Source: JANFXS01 sp022791155 (GTDB lineage: Bacteria > Bacillota > Clostridia > Lachnospirales > Anaerotignaceae). From it: DNA of 9,853 nt. The position numbers and the translations under genes were made by a program. The stretch lies in assembly GCA_949743895.1 (NCBI GenBank), contig CATJUX010000033.1, positions 1 to 9,853 on the forward strand, given 5' to 3'. Shown here piece after piece: positions 5,492 to 9,853 of this stretch; positions within the stretch are counted from its first letter, which is position 1, and each line of letters opens with the position of its first letter. Under the pieces are notes generated by a model. It ran no database searches, was not told where the DNA came from, and saw nothing but the letters and a program-made list of their open reading frames with translations.

Positions 5492-7819
5492 ATGAAATTT
5501 GAATTTTTAATTAGAAGACCAATGGCATCAGCAGCAGTGGCTTTGATGGCCGGAATCATTGTGGGTCAATATACGTCAACAATGGCGTGCATGATTTTTG
5601 TTGCTGCTGTGTTTGTTGTCTCGTTTATAATTGGACTTAAACTGAAAACAAAACGGATATGCATTATTACAATTTTTTTTATAATTGGAATTGTATCCAT
5701 ATTTAAGGCAAATGTTTTGGAGAAAGAATATGAAGGCGAATCGGCCGTGAATGGTGTGGTCTACAGCACTTCTTTAACAAAAGATAGAAATCAGATCATT
5801 GTTGTCAAAACAAAAGAAATATATAATAACAACGTCATAAATGATGAAGAAAAATTTGTATATATCTTTTTGGAAGAAGGAGTGTTTGTTAAGGAAGGGG
5901 ATTTGCTTGTTGTCAAAGGCAAATTGGTTTCTCCAACACGTCCTGACAATCCGGGAGGTTTCGACAATTTCATTTTCATGCACAGCAAGGGATATGATTA
6001 TTCAATGTTTGCTGAAAGCGTGGTTAAATATGGCGAAGAGCATCACGTTTTTAGAGAAAGCATAGCAAAACTTAGACGAGATGTTAACGAAGTTCTTGAA
6101 ATGTGTTTACCAGAAGACATAAGCGGTGTTGCTAAAGCTTTGGTGACAGGAGACACTTCTGCAATTGACAGCTATACAAGACAATTATACAGTGATGCAG
6201 GGATAGCGCATCTTTTGGCCGTTTCGGGGCTTCATACAGCTATACTTGCCGGAATTGTAATGATGATGTTCACAAAAGTGTTCAAACTTAATGAAAGACG
6301 TGCCAGCTTTTTTGTTATGGTTGGTCTACTTATATATTTTCCTTTTGTGGGAGGAAAAACGGCCGCTGCAAGGGCGGTCATAATGATGGAAACCATATAT
6401 TTTGGGAAAATAATAAGATATCAGCACGACACATTAAATTCATTGGGGCTTGCGGCTGTTATAATACTTATTATAAATCCATATCAATTGTTTTGGGTTG
6501 GATTTATGCTCAGTTTTGTTGCCGTGGCTGGCATTATATTTATAACAGAAAATGCTGAAAAAAGTGAAAATATATTTCAAAAAATTTCATCTGTCATTAG
6601 AACTTCTTTTGCCACTGGAGCTGTCAGTTTTCCTGTGATAAGCTGGTTTTTTTATAAAGTGCCTTTGTTTGGATTTGTTGTAAACATAATTTCGCTTCCG
6701 CTAATAGGCATAGCGGTTGGATTTGGCATAGCTGCCGGATTTGCCGGATTAATTTCAATCAAATTGGCCATGTTTTTGTGTGGGCCTGTTTATGTTGTGT
6801 TGAAATTCTATTTTGTTGTGTGTTCATTTTTTACTTCAATACCATTTTCAACATTGTTGACAGGAAAAATGCCATTGGTTTTGTGTCTGCTTTTCTATTT
6901 TCTTATCACACTGCTTTTGATGAGAAATAAAAATGGATTTATATTTAGGGCTTTGTTGACATTGTGTCTGTCCGCTATAGTTTTCATTTTAACAGCAAAC
7001 AGAGCTTTTCTCAAAAAAACGACTGTTGATTTTTTATATGTTGGGCAAGGAGACAGCGCTGTTATAAACACATATGACAACAAAACAGTTGTAATTGACG
7101 GAGGCGGCAATGCTTCAAAGGACATAGGCGAAAATACAGGAGTCAATTATGTTATACCATTTTTGGAAAGCCGCGGTATATCATGTGTGGATGCACTTTT
7201 TATAACTCACATGGATTCGGATCATGCTTTGGGCTGTATCGAAATTATAAAATATTATAATGTCAAAAAAGTTTTTATATCTGATGCTGAAACAAGCGAA
7301 AAGGATATGCTTGATTTGGTGATGATTGAAGCAAACAGCAAAAACATTCCTGTTGAGAAAATATCGGCTGGTTATAGTGCTCAAATTAATGCCGATGCTC
7401 AAATTGAATGCTTGTATCCATATGCTGAAAAAATTGTTGATGATGATAACAACAATCACACATCTTTGGTTTTGAAGGCTAATATAGGCAATTTTTCATT
7501 TCTTTTCACAGGAGACGCCGATGAATATGATGAAAGGCTCATCATTTTGGGTGAACAATATGTTAAAGCAGATGTGCTAAAGGCTGGGCATCACGGTTCA
7601 AAAACTTCCTCAAGTGAAAGATTTCTTAATGAAGTCAAACCTGAATATGCTGTTATTTCATGTGGAAGAAACAATGTTTATGGTCATCCAAGCTATGAGG
7701 CAATGGAAAGAATTTCAGCAGCTGGAGCGGAAATATATAGTACATATTTAGATGGCGATATTACTTTTATAACAGATGGAAATGAGTTGTATATTGAAAG
7801 TTTTTTGAATGGGAGATAA
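5492..7819 (+). CDS. comEC: ComEC/Rec2 DNA-uptake channel with metallo-beta-lactamase domain
   Basis: 775 residues, full length. Two N-terminal membrane helices and an OB-like soluble domain (about 80-150, ending at PDNPGGFD 151-158) are followed by the polytopic Competence domain, with HLLAVSGLH at 240-248 and many helices to about residue 503. A C-terminal metallo-beta-lactamase domain starts at VDFLYVGQGDSA. Its metal-site motifs are visible: HMDSDH (573-578), GDADE (674-678), GHHGSKTSS (699-707) and GHPS (731-734). ComEC moves one DNA strand across the membrane during transformation, and the C-terminal domain is proposed to degrade the other strand. The ATG at 5492 was chosen because AAAGG (5479-5483) precedes it at good spacing. 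A TTG 21 bases earlier has no ribosome site. It follows the GerMN gene by 38 bp and abuts holA. No frameshift or motif loss is seen. Confidence 0.96.
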   Translation: MKFEFLIRRPMASAAVALMAGIIVGQYTSTMACMIFVAAVFVVSFIIGLKLKTKRICIITIFFIIGIVSIFKANVLEKEYEGESAVNGVVYSTSLTKDRNQIIVVKTKEIYNNNVINDEEKFVYIFLEEGVFVKEGDLLVVKGKLVSPTRPDNPGGFDNFIFMHSKGYDYSMFAESVVKYGEEHHVFRESIAKLRRDVNEVLEMCLPEDISGVAKALVTGDTSAIDSYTRQLYSDAGIAHLLAVSGLHTAILAGIVMMMFTKVFKLNERRASFFVMVGLLIYFPFVGGKTAAARAVIMMETIYFGKIIRYQHDTLNSLGLAAVIILIINPYQLFWVGFMLSFVAVAGIIFITENAEKSENIFQKISSVIRTSFATGAVSFPVISWFFYKVPLFGFVVNIISLPLIGIAVGFGIAAGFAGLISIKLAMFLCGPVYVVLKFYFVVCSFFTSIPFSTLLTGKMPLVLCLLFYFLITLLLMRNKNGFIFRALLTLCLSAIVFILTANRAFLKKTTVDFLYVGQGDSAVINTYDNKTVVIDGGGNASKDIGENTGVNYVIPFLESRGISCVDALFITHMDSDHALGCIEIIKYYNVKKVFISDAETSEKDMLDLVMIEANSKNIPVEKISAGYSAQINADAQIECLYPYAEKIVDDDNNNHTSLVLKANIGNFSFLFTGDADEYDERLIILGEQYVKADVLKAGHHGSKTSSSERFLNEVKPEYAVISCGRNNVYGHPSYEAMERISAAGAEIYSTYLDGDITFITDGNELYIESFLNGR
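7811..7815 (+). promoter_or_regulatory. Ribosome site that fixes the holA start
   Basis: GGGAG lies within the last codons of comEC, five bases before the ATG at 7821. It lies inside the alternative reading frame that begins at ATG 7809, which itself has no ribosome site, so 7821 is the likely start. Confidence 0.6.
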
Positions 7820-7820
7820 T

Positions 7821-8810
7821 ATGAAAGCATTGAAGGATGAAATCAAAAACAATAATTTGGCAAAATGTTATTTATTTTATGGAGAAGAAACATACCTTTT
7901 GAAAATGTATGAAAATAAAATAAGAAAACTATTTTCAAATGAGTTTGATGCTGGCATGAATATAAATGTTTTTAATGGGGCTGAAGACATAAACTCAATT
8001 ATTGATGCGGCTGAGACATTACCTTTTTTTGCTGACAAACGCCTTGTTTTGGTGAAGGACAGCGGGCTTTTTGCAAAAGGAAGAAAAAATGATTCTGAAA
8101 CGATGACAAAGTTTATTAAAGATGTTCATGAAAGTGTGTGTATTGTTTTTGTTGAAAAAAAGGTTGAAAAAACAAATGTTTTTTATAAAGCTATGTCTAA
8201 GGCTGGAAGATGCATTGAATTCAAACCTCTTTCTGAAAGCGAGCTTGTTTCGTGGGTTGAGCTTGAATTCAAAGAAAGCGGTCACTTGTGTGACAAAAAA
8301 ACAATACTATATTTTTTGAGAACCGTTGGCGGAGGAATGGAAAATATCAAAAGTGAAATGGATAAGATATTTTCTTATATCCCGAAAGACAAAAAGGCTG
8401 ACATTGCTGACATTGATTCAGTTTGCACAAAGAGTCTTGAAACAAAAATATTTGATCTTATAGATGCGATTGGAACAAGAGAAACAGAAAAAGCATTGAA
8501 TATGTATAAAAACTTAATTTTGTTTCGAGAAGAACCAATAAACATATTGGCAATGATTTCAAGACAGTTCAAAATTATGCTGCAATGCAAGGCGTTGCTT
8601 GAGGCAGGAGAGCCTCAGTTTTCTATTGCCGAAAGAATAGGTGAAAATCCTTTCGCAGTTAAAAAATGCATATCACAGGGAAAAAATTTCACTTCTTTAA
8701 CATTAAAGAAGGCTTTTGAAGAATGCGTTTTAATGAATTCGTCAATAAAAAGTGGAGCAATTGGAGACAGGCTTGCTGTTGAAACATTGATTATAAAATA
8801 TAGCAATTAA
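7821..8810 (+). CDS. holA: DNA polymerase III subunit delta
   Basis: 329 residues, the usual length for the family. Delta is the clamp-loader wrench that opens the beta sliding clamp. The N-terminal AAA+-like domain shows YLFYGEETYLL (17-27), ETLPFFADKRLVLVKDSGLF (65-84) and a middle domain ending near KSLETKIFDLIDAIG. The collar domain has EPINILAMISRQFKIMLQ (238-255) and the closing signature SSIKSGAIGDRLAVETLI (307-324). As in other deltas there is no Walker A P-loop, so it does not hydrolyse ATP itself. The ATG lies one base after the comEC stop, which suggests translational coupling. The comEC-holA order is common in Firmicutes. It probably shares the operon promoter, but as an essential gene it may also have an internal promoter; I could not identify one. 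Confidence 0.93.
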   Translation: MKALKDEIKNNNLAKCYLFYGEETYLLKMYENKIRKLFSNEFDAGMNINVFNGAEDINSIIDAAETLPFFADKRLVLVKDSGLFAKGRKNDSETMTKFIKDVHESVCIVFVEKKVEKTNVFYKAMSKAGRCIEFKPLSESELVSWVELEFKESGHLCDKKTILYFLRTVGGGMENIKSEMDKIFSYIPKDKKADIADIDSVCTKSLETKIFDLIDAIGTRETEKALNMYKNLILFREEPINILAMISRQFKIMLQCKALLEAGEPQFSIAERIGENPFAVKKCISQGKNFTSLTLKKAFEECVLMNSSIKSGAIGDRLAVETLIIKYSN

Positions 8811-8825
8811 GGCGGTTTAATTGTT

Positions 8826-8864
8826 TATTATTTCAAGATATGATTGAAAAAGGGTGAAATAATA
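8826..8864 (+). repeat. Perfect 10-bp inverted repeat covering the translation start of the following gene
   Basis: TATTATTTCA (8826-8835) and TGAAATAATA (8855-8864) are exact reverse complements separated by 19 bases. The right arm runs from the end of the ribosome site AGGGTGA (8851-8857) through the first base of the ATG. A second hairpin, TTTCAA (8831-8836) with TTGAAA (8844-8849), reuses part of the left arm, so only one of the two can form. The longer stem would hide the start and the shorter would free it. As DNA, the same arms flank TATGAT (8839-8844), a possible -10. The stems are AT-rich and weak; a regulatory role is inference. Confidence 0.4.
8839..8844 (+). promoter_or_regulatory. 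Possible -10 (TATGAT) before the stalk-protein gene
   Basis: TATGAT matches five of six -10 positions; TTAATT at 8817-8822 is 16 bp upstream and only weakly resembles a -35. Any transcript from here would have a leader of only about 14 bases and would lack the left arm of the inverted repeat. The gene may simply be read through from holA, since no terminator lies between them. Confidence 0.2.
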
Positions 8865-9643
8865 TGAAAAAGATAACACTATTGTTTTTTATAATATCAA
8901 TTGTAATTCCTTCACAAGTTTTTGCCAAGGAAAATGTAAATGTTATTGTGAATGGAAAAGCCCATGATCACAAAATAGAATTTGACAAAAATGATAATAT
9001 ATTGTTTCCTGTGCGTTGTTTGGCAGAACAATTTTGCTATAGTGTTGAATGGAATGATTCAGCAAAAATGGCCACACTGCATAATTATGACTTGAATATA
9101 GTTTTTAGAGAAAACGATCATCATATGTATATAAATGGCGTCAGTTTTGATATGGATCTGCCAGCCAAAATTATTGATGAACATTTATTTATTCCAATTG
9201 AAAACATATCAAAAAATATTGGGCTAAAAACGATATATAATCACAGCTTAAACACACTTTATATTATTGAAGAAAGTCGTGTTTTGTATGAAAATGAAGA
9301 CATGGGGTTTGGGTTTATTATTCCTGAAGACTGTGAAACAAATTGTTATAAAATTTTGGAGAAACATAATGACAAAAGCATAACGATCAATTTTTTTGAT
9401 TTGGAAGGCAAATCGTTGATTTTTTCGCTGTCTTGTTTCGATTTAGAATATTGGAATAATGAAGTGAAAAATACATTTCCAATAGCATATTCAGAAATAT
9501 TTAAAAATGATTCATGGATCTTATTATGTGTTAATGTTTCAGATTTACAATATGATCCAAATGACGCCGAACAAAAAGAAAATTATTTGAAGCTATTGAG
9601 TTCAAAACAAGAGGTGTGTGACAGCATTTATATATTTAAATAA
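8864..9643 (+). CDS. Exported protein with copper-amine-oxidase-N stalk domain and an unrecognised C-terminal module
   Basis: 259 residues. A signal peptide covers 1-21, with likely cleavage after VFA. Residues 24-135 form two repeats of the copper amine oxidase N-terminal (Cu_amine_oxidN1) type. The first runs VNVIVNGK...ILFPVRCLAEQFCYSVEWND, the second MYINGVSFDMDLPAKIIDEHLFIPIENISKNIGL. Despite its name this domain is a secreted stalk found in many Clostridia and does not imply an oxidase; no catalytic oxidase domain is present. The C-terminal part (about 145-259) opens with MGFGFIIPEDCE, resembling the GFSxxIPE opening of small beta-rich modules attached to this stalk, but I cannot name it. 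Seven cysteines (52, 58, 157, 161, 191, 222, 252) are unusual for an exported protein. AGGGTGA (8851-8857) sits six bases before the ATG. It follows holA by 53 bp and is closed by a terminator. Confidence 0.8.
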   Translation: MKKITLLFFIISIVIPSQVFAKENVNVIVNGKAHDHKIEFDKNDNILFPVRCLAEQFCYSVEWNDSAKMATLHNYDLNIVFRENDHHMYINGVSFDMDLPAKIIDEHLFIPIENISKNIGLKTIYNHSLNTLYIIEESRVLYENEDMGFGFIIPEDCETNCYKILEKHNDKSITINFFDLEGKSLIFSLSCFDLEYWNNEVKNTFPIAYSEIFKNDSWILLCVNVSDLQYDPNDAEQKENYLKLLSSKQEVCDSIYIFK

Positions 9644-9650
9644 TCAGAAA

Positions 9651-9691
9651 ATGGCATGATAATACGATGTTGTTTATCATGCTATTTTTTT
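9651..9691 (+). terminator. Strong hairpin terminator, weakly bidirectional
   Basis: A 12-bp stem (9651-9662 with 9674-9685, one G-U pair) and an 11-base loop are followed by an uninterrupted run of seven T (9685-9691). It starts eight bases after the stalk-protein stop. Read on the minus strand the same stem is followed by TTTT, so it can also serve the convergent gene that stops at 9745, though less strongly. Confidence 0.9.
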
Positions 9692-9701
9692 GAAAAGCAG
9701 A

Positions 9702-9710
9702 TGATATAAT
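9702..9710 (+). promoter_or_regulatory. Isolated extended -10 box between convergent genes
   Basis: TGATATAAT, the same nine bases found in the three boxes upstream of the comEA-like gene, occurs 11 bp after the terminator. It faces into the 3' end of the minus-strand gene. No -35 is evident. It could drive an antisense or small RNA, or a rightward gene outside the window, or be chance in AT-rich DNA. Confidence 0.3.
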
Positions 9711-9744
9711 GAAAAATTTGGACAATTGTTATATATTATTAAAA

Positions 9745-9853
9745 CTATCTTATTCCATATTTTATGATTTTTCTTCTCGAAGATGAAACACTTGTTCCAA
9801 GCTCTTTTGCGGCAGCCAGCAAGGTGAATATTCCCCATAGAATCAGGAAATAA
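9745..9853 (-). CDS. C-terminal end of an unidentified membrane protein (partial)
   Basis: On the minus strand an open frame enters from the right edge and ends at TAG (9747-9745), giving 35 residues: YFLILWGIFTLLAAAKELG followed by a Ser-rich and basic tail ending KIIKYGIR. The first part reads as the end of a hydrophobic helix and the tail as a positively charged cytoplasmic end, the normal pattern for the C-terminus of an integral membrane protein. The shared terminator at 9651-9691 lies 53 bp beyond its stop, which supports a real gene end. The family cannot be told from this fragment. Confidence 0.5.
   Translation of the reverse strand, partial: YFLILWGIFTLLAAAKELGTSVSSSRRKIIKYGIR

Noticed and set aside
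7809..7820. ATG 7809 as the holA start
   Set aside because: No ribosome site before it, and the GGGAG that serves ATG 7821 would lie inside its coding sequence.
8864..9643. Copper amine oxidase enzyme
   Set aside because: Only the stalk-type N-terminal domain is present; length and sequence exclude the catalytic oxidase domain.
9708..9785. Plus-strand 25-codon frame starting within the orphan promoter-like box
   Set aside because: No ribosome site and no recognisable content; its 3' half is antisense to the more convincing minus-strand C-terminus.
1..9853. Mobile element, CRISPR array, phage or defence system
   Set aside because: No transposase, integrase, spaced repeats, terminal inverted repeats or defence-type domains found; the content is core envelope, competence, signalling and replication genes.

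Overview
The window is low-GC, gene-dense chromosomal DNA from a Firmicute, most likely an anaerobic, spore-forming member of the Clostridia (Lachnospiraceae/Eubacteriales-like). The basis is AGGAGG-type ribosome sites, extended -10 promoter boxes of the form TGATATAAT, a DacF-type carboxypeptidase, a GerMN-domain protein and a copper-amine-oxidase-N stalk protein. I see no insertion sequence, CRISPR array, tRNA, rRNA or integrase. The species assignment is inference.

Left block, minus strand (1-1670): a D-alanyl-D-alanine carboxypeptidase gene (1670-327) is followed after 36 bp by a thioredoxin gene (290 to beyond base 1). The two read as one transcript. A 302-bp divergent intergenic region (1671-1972) carries three exact copies of TATGATATAATA, all facing right, and a short dyad placed where the transcript of the rightward operon should begin.

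Middle block, plus strand (1973-8810): six tightly packed genes encode a short membrane-anchored ComEA-like helix-hairpin-helix protein, an OmpR/PhoB-family response regulator, its HAMP histidine kinase, a membrane-anchored protein with two GerMN domains, full-length ComEC/Rec2, and the DNA polymerase III delta subunit HolA. Gaps range from a short overlap to 38 bp and I see no internal terminator, so a single transcript is likely. Two genes (comEA-like, comEC) are DNA-uptake components, two form a signal-transduction pair, one is of the sporulation/germination GerMN type, and holA is replication housekeeping.

Right block: after 53 bp comes an exported protein (8864-9643) with a copper-amine-oxidase-N stalk domain and a cysteine-containing C-terminal module that I do not recognise. 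Its start region contains a perfect 10-bp inverted repeat that could mask the start codon. A strong hairpin terminator (9651-9691) separates it from the 3' end of a convergent minus-strand gene (9853-9745), of which only 35 C-terminal residues are in the window.

Most of the content is recognisable core or competence biology. The points most worth a second look are the triple promoter boxes, the possible translational switch at 8826-8864, and the two-component/GerMN genes embedded between comEA and comEC.
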